Shown here piece by piece: positions 7,429 to 15,112 of a stretch of 16,552 nt of DNA. This DNA is from Planctomycetota bacterium (GTDB lineage: Bacteria > Planctomycetota > UBA1135 > GCA-002686595), in the NCBI GenBank assembly GCA_029259675.1, contig JAJDES010000026.1, positions 1 through 16,552 on the forward strand, written 5' to 3'. The notes below the pieces were generated by a model. It did no database searches. It was given only the letters and a program-made list of their open reading frames with translations, and had not been told where the DNA came from. A program made the translations under genes and the position numbers. The first letter of the stretch is position 1, and every line of letters starts with the position of its first letter.

Positions 7429-8784
7429 ATGAAAGCCACTGGAATTCGACTCGCAATTTGCATTTGCCTGGCCGCCCTAGCCGGATCCTGCGGCAAGGGT
7501 CCGGAGCAGCCGAAGCACGTGCTCGTAATATTGATCGACACCCTGCGGGCCAACCGGCTTTCCTGCTACGGCTACGATCGGGAAACATCGCCCCACATCG
7601 ACAACTTGGCGGCACAGGGCGTGCGCTTCGCAAACGCAACAGCCCAAAGCTCCTGGACCGCACCAAGCATGGTCTCCATGTTCACGGGCACCCACTTGTC
7701 CGGTGAACGCTTCGCAGTGCCGGATGATATGAGCAGCATGCCGGAGTTCTTCGCGGCCGAGGGATATCGAACCGGAGCCTTTGTCGTCAATCCACTCATT
7801 CACAATGAGGAGAACGGCTTTCGGCGCGGCTTTGATCGCTTTGAACCACACGGACAGTTTCAAGATATTGCCGGCTGGATAACCGCTTCCGGCGGCCGGA
7901 AGACTTTCACGTACGTGCATTGGGTAGATCCCCACGATCCCTACGGCCCCGCACCCGAATATCGGCACTTCATGCAAATGCCGGGGCGCATCCCCGCCAC
8001 GGAAAAAGCCTATTACGACAGCCTTGCCGGTGATCCCCAATACGGTGATCTAGACTCCAACTTTGAAGCGATCGGCGCCGCCCACAACGGCTACGACGAC
8101 GACATTCGGCTGGTAGACAGCAAAGTCGACATTTTGCTGCGCGCTCTAGAGGAAGCTGGAGTGCGCGAGCAAGCGGTGATTGTGATCGCGTCCGATCATG
8201 GCGAAGGACTTTGGAAACACGCCAATTATGAACTGGAGCAAGAGCCTGCGGAGCGGGCTTCGCTCTTGACCACGCACAAGATGACCCACGGCAATCAGCT
8301 CTATGAGGAGCTCCTGCACGTGCCGCTCATCATTTCCGCGCCGGGCGTTCAAGCGGGACGTGTGGTGCAGCAATCCGTTGAGAATGCAGACATTCTGCCT
8401 ACCTTGCTGGATTTCCTAGGAGCCGACAAGCCGCGTGGCATCACGGGTCAAAGCCTTCTTCCACTTCTGCGCGGAGAGCCTGAGCAGGCACGCAATAGTT
8501 TCTCCCTGACGCGCCTTGTTCATTCTGTCCAAACCGCGGACGGATGGAAACTCATCCTGCCGACAGAGGAATCCCGCAGTAAGGGGCTGCAGCCCGAACT
8601 CTACGATTTGACCCGCGATCCGAATGAGCGCAATAATTTGGCCGAGGAGCGGCCGCAAGATGTGCTGCGACTCACGCAGCTGATCGAACAGAAACTCGAA
8701 CAAGCGCTGCCGCCCGCTCCGAGCAACGATGCCCTCAGTGAGCGTAATTTGGAAGCCATGCAAGCACTGGGCTACGTCAAATAG
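7429..8784 (+). CDS. Sulfatase-superfamily lipoprotein with Thr at the nucleophile position, 451 aa
   Basis: An alkaline-phosphatase-fold hydrolase of the sulfatase family, exported as a lipoprotein: residues 1-20 are hydrophobic and end in LAGSC (lipid Cys 21). Metal-site motifs: VILIDTLRANRLSCYGY (D37), VHWVDPHDPYGP (H164, D167-D170), IASDHGEG (D256-H257) and HKMTHGN. The usual C/S-x-P-x-R segment, whose Cys or Ser becomes formylglycine, here reads SWTAPSMVSMFTG, putting Thr77 at the nucleophile position and Met in place of Arg. So maturation to formylglycine should not occur; Thr nucleophiles occur in phosphoethanolamine transferases and some phosphodiesterase relatives. It may therefore be a phospho- rather than sulfo-ester hydrolase or transferase. 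The C-terminus has YDLTRDPNERNNLA and ends MQALGYVK, typical of complete sulfatases. It follows yjbQ by 36 bases; no Shine-Dalgarno site is evident. Confidence 0.87.
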   Translation: MKATGIRLAICICLAALAGSCGKGPEQPKHVLVILIDTLRANRLSCYGYDRETSPHIDNLAAQGVRFANATAQSSWTAPSMVSMFTGTHLSGERFAVPDDMSSMPEFFAAEGYRTGAFVVNPLIHNEENGFRRGFDRFEPHGQFQDIAGWITASGGRKTFTYVHWVDPHDPYGPAPEYRHFMQMPGRIPATEKAYYDSLAGDPQYGDLDSNFEAIGAAHNGYDDDIRLVDSKVDILLRALEEAGVREQAVIVIASDHGEGLWKHANYELEQEPAERASLLTTHKMTHGNQLYEELLHVPLIISAPGVQAGRVVQQSVENADILPTLLDFLGADKPRGITGQSLLPLLRGEPEQARNSFSLTRLVHSVQTADGWKLILPTEESRSKGLQPELYDLTRDPNERNNLAEERPQDVLRLTQLIEQKLEQALPPAPSNDALSERNLEAMQALGYVK

Positions 8785-8847
8785 GCCCCATCCGGTCAAG
8801 CAACGGCGTCCTCCACAAATTTCCATCGAGCGCTAAGCTGTGCGGAA

Positions 8848-8865
8848 CGCGCGACAAATCGCGCG
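8848..8865 (+). promoter_or_regulatory. GC hairpin in the DUF72 leader
   Basis: A perfect seven-base stem CGCGCGA/TCGCGCG encloses a CAAA loop and ends nine bases before the ATG at 8875. No T-tract follows, so it is not a classic terminator. No Shine-Dalgarno site is present in the leader. A role in translation initiation or message stability is a guess. Confidence 0.4.
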
Positions 8866-8874
8866 AACAATCCC

Positions 8875-9714
8875 ATGGTCCTGCACTACGGCACATCCAG
8901 TTGGTCATCAAAGGGTTGGGTTGGGCCCTTCTACCCCCCGGGAACTCCGCCGGGTGACTTCCTCAGTCACTACGCCACCCAGTTCGATACTGTCGAAGCG
9001 GACGTCACCTACTACCGCGTCCCCGATCGCAAACTCGTCAGCGGCTGGGATCGCAAGCTGCCGGATGGGTTCCGTTTGTCCGCCAAGTTTCCGCGCAACA
9101 TCGTGCACGCCGGCAAGGGTCCCCAACCGGACTCGGAGCGGCTATTGATCAAAGCCAATGTGCGCGACGAGTGCGAGCGCTTCCTTGAGGCCATGGCGCT
9201 ACTCGGCGACAAATGCGGCCCCCTGGTGTTGCAGTTCCCCTATTTCAATCGAAAAGCCTTCACCGAGCGCGCCCCCTTCCTCGATCGGTTGTGCGCATTC
9301 TTGGATGAGCTGCCCGCTGGCTTTCGTTACGCGGTCGAGCTGCGCAACAAGAATTGGGTCGACGAGGAATTGCTCGATGCCCTGCGCTCGCGCTCGATCG
9401 CCTTTGTGTTGCTCGACTTGATCTACATGCCGCACCCGGACGAATTCATGCCCGGGCTCGACCTTTTGACAACGGACTTCACCTACACGCGTTTAATCGG
9501 CAACCGCAAGGCCGTCGATGAACTCACGAAGACCTTCGACGAAGTCGTGATCGACAAGAGTTCCAGCCTCAAGCGCTGGGCCGAACTACTGCAAAGCGTC
9601 AACTCACGCGTGCCCGAGTCCTACGTGTACGCCAACAACCATTACGCCGGCCACGGCCCCGCCACCATCCGCGAATTGGCTGAGTTGATTGACTCGGGCA
9701 CAGCGCTGAAATAG
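8875..9714 (+). CDS. DUF72/YecE family protein, 279 aa
   Basis: A complete member of the DUF72 (YecE) family, TIM-barrel proteins of unknown activity. Seen: HYGTSSWSSKGWVGPFYPPG at the N-terminus, HYATQFDTVEADVTYYRVPD, FRLSAKFPRNIVH, GPLVLQFPYFN, FRYAVELRNKNWV, and the C-terminal VYANNHYAGHGPATIREL; each matches the family layout. Length is ordinary. There is no signal peptide, so it is cytosolic. It starts 90 bases after the sulfatase-like gene, behind a GC hairpin, and ends 92 bases before the hscC operon. Family proteins often carry Fe-S or nuclease-neighbouring annotations in databases, but nothing here settles a function. Confidence 0.93.
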   Translation: MVLHYGTSSWSSKGWVGPFYPPGTPPGDFLSHYATQFDTVEADVTYYRVPDRKLVSGWDRKLPDGFRLSAKFPRNIVHAGKGPQPDSERLLIKANVRDECERFLEAMALLGDKCGPLVLQFPYFNRKAFTERAPFLDRLCAFLDELPAGFRYAVELRNKNWVDEELLDALRSRSIAFVLLDLIYMPHPDEFMPGLDLLTTDFTYTRLIGNRKAVDELTKTFDEVVIDKSSSLKRWAELLQSVNSRVPESYVYANNHYAGHGPATIRELAELIDSGTALK

Positions 9715-9806
9715 CGGAATTGACTGGGCATTTTGCGCAGCGGAGCGATTTGAGTACGTAAGGGCGGTTCCGCAAAAGGACGTTGACCGCTATCGTTCTC
9801 AGTCCC

Positions 9807-11561
9807 ATGAAAGAGAGCCCATTGATCGGGATCGATCTCGGAACGACGAATTCGCTCGTCGCCGTGTTCGATAAAGGAAAGCCGCGCCTAATCCCAAACG
9901 CCCAGGGCCAGCTGCTGACACCATCCGTTGTTGGCAGCACGGAATCGGGTGCGGTCTTGGTCGGCTCCGCGGCCAAAAAGCTCGCCTTGAGTCAGCCTGG
10001 AAGAACAGCGGCCTGCTTCAAACGCTGGATGGGCGAAGAGCGGGAGTATCGCCTGGGCGGTCAAAGCTACCAGCCCGCCGAGCTCTCCAGCATGGTCCTT
10101 CGAGCTCTGGCAGCCGACGCTGCAGCGGATCTGGGTGTAGACGTTGAGCGCGTTGTCATCACAGTCCCCGCCTACTTCAATCAGAACCAACGCGAGGCGA
10201 CACGCCTTGCGGGAGAATTGGCCGGATTGAAAGTCGAGCGCATTGTGAATGAGCCGACTGCGGCCGCATTGATTTATGGGTTTCACAAGCGCGAAGCCGA
10301 TCTGAAGCTGCTTGTACTGGATCTTGGCGGTGGCACCTTTGATGTCACCGTCATGGAGATCTTCGAAGGCACGCTTGAGATCCTGAGCACCGCAGGAGAA
10401 AGCCACTTGGGAGGTGAAGACTTCACGAATGCTCTCGTATCGAGAGCTTTGCGCGAACTGGGCAAGAACCTGGAAGTAGCCGAACTGCAGGACCCCTTAC
10501 TGGTGGCGCGACTGACGGAAGAGGCTGAATCGGCAAAGCGAGCAATTGGAGCCACTGAAACGGGCAGCATCAGGCTGCCTAACGACGACGGCACGCTGAC
10601 CGACAAGTCTGCTCAGCTCTCCATTGGCGCTGCTGAATTTGAAGAGCTCGTCAGTCCGCTGATGGAGCGATTGCGAGCCCCGACCTTGCGCGCATTACGG
10701 GACGCGAACTTGACCCCCAATAAAGTCGACGAGGTCCTGCTGATTGGCGGCGCAACGCGCATGCCCCTTGTGCGGCGCCTGGCCCACGAAATATTCGCGA
10801 AGCCGCCCTTGAACGATGTGCATCCGGACCAGGCTGTCGCCCTGGGCGCAGCTGTTCAAGCCGCACTCGTGGCAGACGATCAAGCCGTGGACGACCTGGT
10901 CATGACCGACGTCTGCCCACACACCCTGGGCGTGGCGATCACCAAGGAATTCGGGAATCGCTTGGTCGAGGGTTACTTCATGCCCGTCATTCATCGCAAC
11001 ACGACAATTCCCGTTTCATGCGAGGAAATAGTCGCCACGCTTTACGACGGACAGCAGCAGCTCACTCTCAATATCTACCAAGGAGAAGGGCGCAGGGTCG
11101 AAGAGAATCTTCTACTTGGAAACCTGGAAGTCACCGGAATCCCAGCGGGGAAAAAGGGCCAAGCCGTTTGCGTCCGCTTTACCTACGACTTGAACGGACT
11201 GCTTGAGGTGGAGGCCTACATTCCCGCAACCGGTCGCAAGCAGCAAGTAGCCATCCGCCACGGTGACAAGAAGATGAGCAGGAGAGACGTCAAGTCTGCT
11301 CTCAAGCGCATGCAGAACCTGAAGTTCTATCCGCGTGAAGACCTTGGCAACCAACACCTAATTGCCTTCGGCGCCGCTTGTCTCAAGGAAATCGATCCAT
11401 ACAGGCGCCAACAGCTTGAACAGGCGCTCGATTTGTTTGAGGCTGCCTTGCACGGCAATGACAGGCAGCAATTCCAAGCCAGTAAAGACGCACTGCTGAC
11501 GACTTTGTCCGCCTTGGGACTGCCTTATTCGGGCGAGATCGAATCTGAAGATGGCGCCTGA
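9807..11561 (+). CDS. hscC: HscC-type Hsp70 chaperone, 584 aa
   Basis: An ATP-dependent Hsp70 of the specialised HscC (Hsc62) branch rather than DnaK. ATPase motifs are intact: IGIDLGTTNSLVAV (7-20), VNEPTAAALIYG, LDLGGGTFDVTV (171-182), and LIGGATRMPLV (about 312-322). The linker reads LVMTDVCPHTLGV. It shares with E. coli HscC the stretches LIPN-x2-G-x2-LTPS, TAA-x-FKR-x-MG, ELSS-x-VLR-x-L, HRNTTIPVS, NIYQGE, and RFTYDLNGLLEV, plus the short post-SBD segment LK-x-YPRE. Like HscC it is shorter than DnaK (about 640) and has a reduced lid. The ATG at 9807 is preferred; a TTG at 9783 sits two bases after AAAAGGA, too close for a good site. Its end overlaps the next gene by 11 bases, so it is translationally coupled to an anchored partner and a J-like protein. 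Confidence 0.93.
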   Translation: MKESPLIGIDLGTTNSLVAVFDKGKPRLIPNAQGQLLTPSVVGSTESGAVLVGSAAKKLALSQPGRTAACFKRWMGEEREYRLGGQSYQPAELSSMVLRALAADAAADLGVDVERVVITVPAYFNQNQREATRLAGELAGLKVERIVNEPTAAALIYGFHKREADLKLLVLDLGGGTFDVTVMEIFEGTLEILSTAGESHLGGEDFTNALVSRALRELGKNLEVAELQDPLLVARLTEEAESAKRAIGATETGSIRLPNDDGTLTDKSAQLSIGAAEFEELVSPLMERLRAPTLRALRDANLTPNKVDEVLLIGGATRMPLVRRLAHEIFAKPPLNDVHPDQAVALGAAVQAALVADDQAVDDLVMTDVCPHTLGVAITKEFGNRLVEGYFMPVIHRNTTIPVSCEEIVATLYDGQQQLTLNIYQGEGRRVEENLLLGNLEVTGIPAGKKGQAVCVRFTYDLNGLLEVEAYIPATGRKQQVAIRHGDKKMSRRDVKSALKRMQNLKFYPREDLGNQHLIAFGAACLKEIDPYRRQQLEQALDLFEAALHGNDRQQFQASKDALLTTLSALGLPYSGEIESEDGA

Positions 11562-12258
11562 AAATTCATTGCGAACCGAGTACTGCGCTCAAGTCCTGAA
11601 GCTGGATCCGACCTTTGAAGCGGATCGTATCCTTGAGCTCAGGCGCAAGCGCAAGGAGGGGCGGCTTACGACGGAGAGTGATGAGCGGGGACATGCTCAC
11701 CCTGGGAAAATCGAGCAGCAAGTCACTCGCAGGCAAGCTGAACAGGCATTGGAGAATGCCGCCCAAAATTTTTGGGAGGAAGACGAACAAACGCTGTCGC
11801 AGCGCCTCAAGGCTCTGGAGCTTGAGAACTTCCCAGAGCTACACAGATATCGCAATAGATTGTTGCGCGTGCTACGGCATCGTAACGAATTCAACTACGT
11901 GCTTACGGACAACGAAGTCGAGCTCCACATAATCGATTCTCTTCGCAATACGCTGGTTGCATCGGAGAAAGAGTCCAGTCGCATAATACGATCTATCACC
12001 CAAGAACCGAGGCACCCGAACGTAGTTAAACGCATCCAGCGTTTCTCAAGGCGCATTCGACGCGATCATCCAGAATTATTTTCATTGGCAGAGCGATGGT
12101 TCGAAAAGTTCGAAACCATCAGGCGGGACAAGCGAGACTCTCGGGGCACCAGACCCTCCAAAATCACCGCATCGGCGATCCTATTCATGTGCATAGGAAT
12201 TCCCAGCGTGATCAAATTGGTGGTCACATTGGTTAAGTGGATCTCGGAGATGCGCTAA
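11551..12258 (+). CDS. Unrecognised membrane-anchored protein in the hscC operon, 235 aa
   Basis: No family recognised. The ATG at 11551 overlaps the end of hscC by 11 bases. The first 200 residues are highly charged and mostly helical, with Arg/Lys clusters (LELRRKRKEGR near 30 and RIQRFSRRIRRDHPE near 160-174) and a Glu/Gln-rich helix near 60-90 (RRQAEQALENAA). Near the end, SAILFMCIGIPSVIKLVVTLV (about 208-228) is a single membrane segment with a short charged tail, giving a tail-anchored topology with the bulk in the cytosol. Its position between an Hsp70 and a membrane J-like protein suggests an adaptor or substrate-delivery role; this is inference from context only. The sequence at 12095-12120 can fold into a strong hairpin. 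I see no resemblance to nucleotide exchange factors such as GrpE. Confidence 0.8.
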   Translation: MAPENSLRTEYCAQVLKLDPTFEADRILELRRKRKEGRLTTESDERGHAHPGKIEQQVTRRQAEQALENAAQNFWEEDEQTLSQRLKALELENFPELHRYRNRLLRVLRHRNEFNYVLTDNEVELHIIDSLRNTLVASEKESSRIIRSITQEPRHPNVVKRIQRFSRRIRRDHPELFSLAERWFEKFETIRRDKRDSRGTRPSKITASAILFMCIGIPSVIKLVVTLVKWISEMR

Positions 12259-12263
12259 GCCCC

Positions 12264-13895
12264 ATGGTCTCCTCCAAGCCCGATTGGTCGCTACTCCCCC
12301 ATCAACCCATCGCATTCTTCGGGTTGACCGAAGGCTTTGAGAAGCGTGATCTCAAGCGAGCCTATAGCCGATTAATAAAAGTTTATAAGCCCGAGCAGCA
12401 TCAAGAGGAGTTCAAGCGTATTCGCGCTGCCTACGAAAGCCTTGAAGCCCAGTTTCGCTATCGGGGTCATGGCACGGCAGCTGGCATGGCGTCGTTCTCC
12501 ACTGGAACGAAGCACTCTATTGAGCAGCCGGCAAAGCCATTGAGCAATTCTGGCCCAAGCTTGCTGCGAACCTTCACAGACAGCGGGCTCGAAAAAACGA
12601 TTCAGTACATAAAAGCAAAAAATACGCGCAGCCCCACGGAATGGATACAGCTTGCATTGCTTGAGGACGAGCACCTCGACGACCCACTCACCCTTTATCG
12701 CTCCCTATTTGCAGGAGCCCAAGCAACCGGTTGCGACCCGACGATCCTCAACTTCATGCAACTCTGCATGAATGAGGAGCTGGATGCTGCCAACGCATCA
12801 CAACTATTATTTAGTTTGACCAAGTTGGTCGCTTCCACACCTGGAGAAGTCGGCATTGCGCCCTACAGCTATTGGTTCTTAACCGAAAGTCTCTGGTTGC
12901 AAACGCTGACTAAGGCCGATTTCAAGAGCTACACCGATCTCTTGGAACAGTGCTCTAAAGCCGTTGGAGCAGAAGGCAGCGGCGGCGAGCTGGTCTTTAT
13001 GATTCGCCTGTTGCGCCGATCCATGTTGCGCGCTGACCCTTCGTGGTGGCGTGAGAAATGGGAAGATGTTCTGCACGCCTACAACCACCTCGACTACTCA
13101 TTGAAAGAAGAGGTTGACGGCATTGAATGGATTTCTAATTACCGTGACCAGCGCGACGCCATGCGTTCGGCAGGGTCCATTGGACTGCTGCTTGATGAAG
13201 CCATTGTCGCCATCATCGAAAAGGATGATACGGAAGGGGAATTGATCTTCAGAAGGGTGATGCTCACCTGCTTGGACCGCAGTGAAGAACTCTTTGCGGC
13301 TTTCTCTTTTGGTGAACGACTGCAATTCGGATTCGACCTGCTCGATTGGCATGCCAATGAGCTTGGCGCCACGCAGGGCCTTTCCTCTTTTGAACAGAAC
13401 GATCGAGAAGAATTCAGAGTTGTCGGTGAGTTTTCACGACTGTTGCTGCGCAGAATCAAACGCACATTCCTGGGCAGGATTTGGACCCTTTGTACCGTGG
13501 CTTTCGTTTTCGCCAGCCTCTGCGCTTGGATCGCCCCTTGGGCCATCGCTATCTACTACAGCCCCCTCGAAAATACCCCCGTACTTTTCTTCCCGGCCGC
13601 AACTTCGGCGCTACTGGCCTTCGGCTACTACAAAGGATGGAGTTGGCTCAGCTGCAACACGCTTGAGAAAGTCATCGTGACGCGCTTGCATCGAAGCACT
13701 TGCCGCGAATTGATCAGTAAGTTTCTGCGTGAGAGCCACATCCCCTTGAGAAAAGTGGCAGCCTACTTCCGAGCATTTGAAGAGTCGGAGAACTATGTGG
13801 AATATCAAGGAACCAGGCTGACCCTCATCTCTCAAGTCTTGGATGAAGATCAGGCCCTGTTGCACTATTCCAATGCGCTTCAATTCACCGATTAG
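12264..13895 (+). CDS. Membrane J-like domain protein with KPE in place of HPD, 543 aa
   Basis: A probable Hsp70 partner. Residues 15-62 have the shape of a J domain: IAFFGLTEGFEKRDLKRAYSR, then LIKVYKPEQH, then EEFKRIRAAYESLEA. Helix II, loop and helix III are recognisable, but the catalytic HPD tripeptide that stimulates Hsp70 ATPase is KPE (42-44). The middle (about 100-400) is a helical, probably repeat-like region with no recognised family. Two membrane segments follow at about 405-432 (RIWTLCTVAFVFASLCAWI onward) and 439-461, then an 80-residue C-terminal soluble tail. E. coli HscC uses J-proteins DjlB/DjlC, which also carry an N-terminal J domain and membrane segments; relationship beyond architecture is not shown. 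I use the ATG at 12264, five bases past the previous stop; a GTG at 12237 would overlap that gene and adds nine residues. A GGAG at 12245-12248 is 15 bases from the ATG, far for an SD. Confidence 0.82.
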   Translation: MVSSKPDWSLLPHQPIAFFGLTEGFEKRDLKRAYSRLIKVYKPEQHQEEFKRIRAAYESLEAQFRYRGHGTAAGMASFSTGTKHSIEQPAKPLSNSGPSLLRTFTDSGLEKTIQYIKAKNTRSPTEWIQLALLEDEHLDDPLTLYRSLFAGAQATGCDPTILNFMQLCMNEELDAANASQLLFSLTKLVASTPGEVGIAPYSYWFLTESLWLQTLTKADFKSYTDLLEQCSKAVGAEGSGGELVFMIRLLRRSMLRADPSWWREKWEDVLHAYNHLDYSLKEEVDGIEWISNYRDQRDAMRSAGSIGLLLDEAIVAIIEKDDTEGELIFRRVMLTCLDRSEELFAAFSFGERLQFGFDLLDWHANELGATQGLSSFEQNDREEFRVVGEFSRLLLRRIKRTFLGRIWTLCTVAFVFASLCAWIAPWAIAIYYSPLENTPVLFFPAATSALLAFGYYKGWSWLSCNTLEKVIVTRLHRSTCRELISKFLRESHIPLRKVAAYFRAFEESENYVEYQGTRLTLISQVLDEDQALLHYSNALQFTD

Positions 13896-13969
13896 TAAGT
13901 GCGCTTTAGATTCCATTCGCCGGCGCCCCTGCATTAGCTTGAATTTCCAGGGCAGCAATACCGCAGGCG

Positions 13970-15112
13970 TTACAACGATGATGATGAGTTGGCTACCTGC
14001 GTCCACGCTTGGACGGTGCGCTCGGCGCTGCTGGCCCAGGTGAAATTTGCGGCGCGGGCGCGGCGGCGGGCGCAGGCCTGTTCGTCGTGTGAGGACTCGA
14101 TGGCTTCGGCGCAGACGCGCGCCAACTCGTTGATGTCGAGCTTGCCCGTTGTGGGCAATTCGAAGTAGTGGCCCTCTTCGCCGAGGGCTTCCTTGAAGGG
14201 CCCATTGTTCGGCACGACCACGGGCACGCCGAAGGAGAAGGCTTCCAGCGGTGTAACGGCTGACAACTCGCCTTCCGATAGGTGCACCATCAAACTCGAT
14301 TCGGCCACGAGCTTGGGCATGCGCGCTTCGTCCGGTTCACTCATCCAGGTCACCATGGAACGCGCGGCTGAAAAGCGCAGGCGCGAGAGGAAAACTTCCT
14401 GCCTGTTGCCCTGGCCCCCGGCAAGGAACAATTCGTCGGCCAATTTCCTGCGGCACAATTCCTCGAAGGCATCCAAAATTTCGACGTGCCGGCGTCCTTC
14501 GCGCAGGGCGCCCAAAACCAAAATGCGCCCCTTTCGTTCAATCGGACCATCCTGATCCCGCAGCCAGTGGTCGCAGCCCAATGAAACATTGTGCAAGCGG
14601 CTGCCTTGAAAGCCGAATCTGCGCTCCAGTTCGTCGGCACCGAACTGACTGGCAACGAAGAGGTGATCCTGATTGGCAAGCTCCTGCCTTAGCTTGGCTT
14701 CCGCTTCGCTGCCCACGGGCGGCAGTTCGGGCACGGCCAAGGTCGAGCGTGCCTCGCGCAATTTCGGCCAGTCGGGACGCATGCGATGGAAGACATCGAC
14801 TCCGCCACACAAGCGATCGGCTCCCAGACCCAAGGCTTTGCCGCCCAAGTCAAAGAGACGACGCGGGAGCCTCAGTTTCAGCCGGCGCACGCGCCCGGCG
14901 CCCAACTTGGCGCCGTTTTCGGCGAGCCCCAAGGCGGGTTCCTCAATGCTCCTGCGTTGGCCGCCCACATCAAAGAGAATCAACTCCGGGCAGCTCTCAT
15001 GGCGAACAAGCGCGCGCACCAATTCGCGCGCGTAGCGCCCCACGCCGGGCCAATGGGTGCAGGCCGGAAAGTAGTCGAGTGCCACGCGCAAGGTTTTTGC
15101 CGCTTGCGTCAA
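13970..15112 (-). CDS. GT4-family glycosyltransferase, 380 aa, TTG start
   Basis: A predicted retaining GT-B glycosyltransferase (group 1/GT4), cytosolic, transferring sugar from a nucleotide-sugar to an unknown acceptor in glycan or envelope assembly. N-terminal LRVALDYFPACTHWPGVGRYARELVRAL is the usual acceptor-domain opening with a Gly-x-Gly loop. The C-terminal nucleotide-sugar domain has GRILVLGALREGRR, then VHLSEGELSAVTPLEAFSFG with Glu282 and Glu290 at E-x7-E spacing, and PVVVPNNGPFKEAL. The start is TTG at 15112, with GGAG eight bases upstream, and the TTG shares bases with the TGA of the aminotransferase (TTGA). This argues for translational coupling. The next in-frame GTG (RVALDY) is eight codons later and would truncate the strand. 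It ends at 13970, facing the hscC operon across a 74-base gap with no clear terminator. Confidence 0.86.
   Translation of the reverse strand: MTQAAKTLRVALDYFPACTHWPGVGRYARELVRALVRHESCPELILFDVGGQRRSIEEPALGLAENGAKLGAGRVRRLKLRLPRRLFDLGGKALGLGADRLCGGVDVFHRMRPDWPKLREARSTLAVPELPPVGSEAEAKLRQELANQDHLFVASQFGADELERRFGFQGSRLHNVSLGCDHWLRDQDGPIERKGRILVLGALREGRRHVEILDAFEELCRRKLADELFLAGGQGNRQEVFLSRLRFSAARSMVTWMSEPDEARMPKLVAESSLMVHLSEGELSAVTPLEAFSFGVPVVVPNNGPFKEALGEEGHYFELPTTGKLDINELARVCAEAIESSHDEQACARRRARAANFTWASSAERTVQAWTQVANSSSSL

Noticed and set aside
9731..9777. Inverted repeat TTTTGCG/CGCAAAA upstream of hscC
   Set aside because: Only seven bases with a 33-base spacer; likely chance, although a regulator site cannot be excluded.
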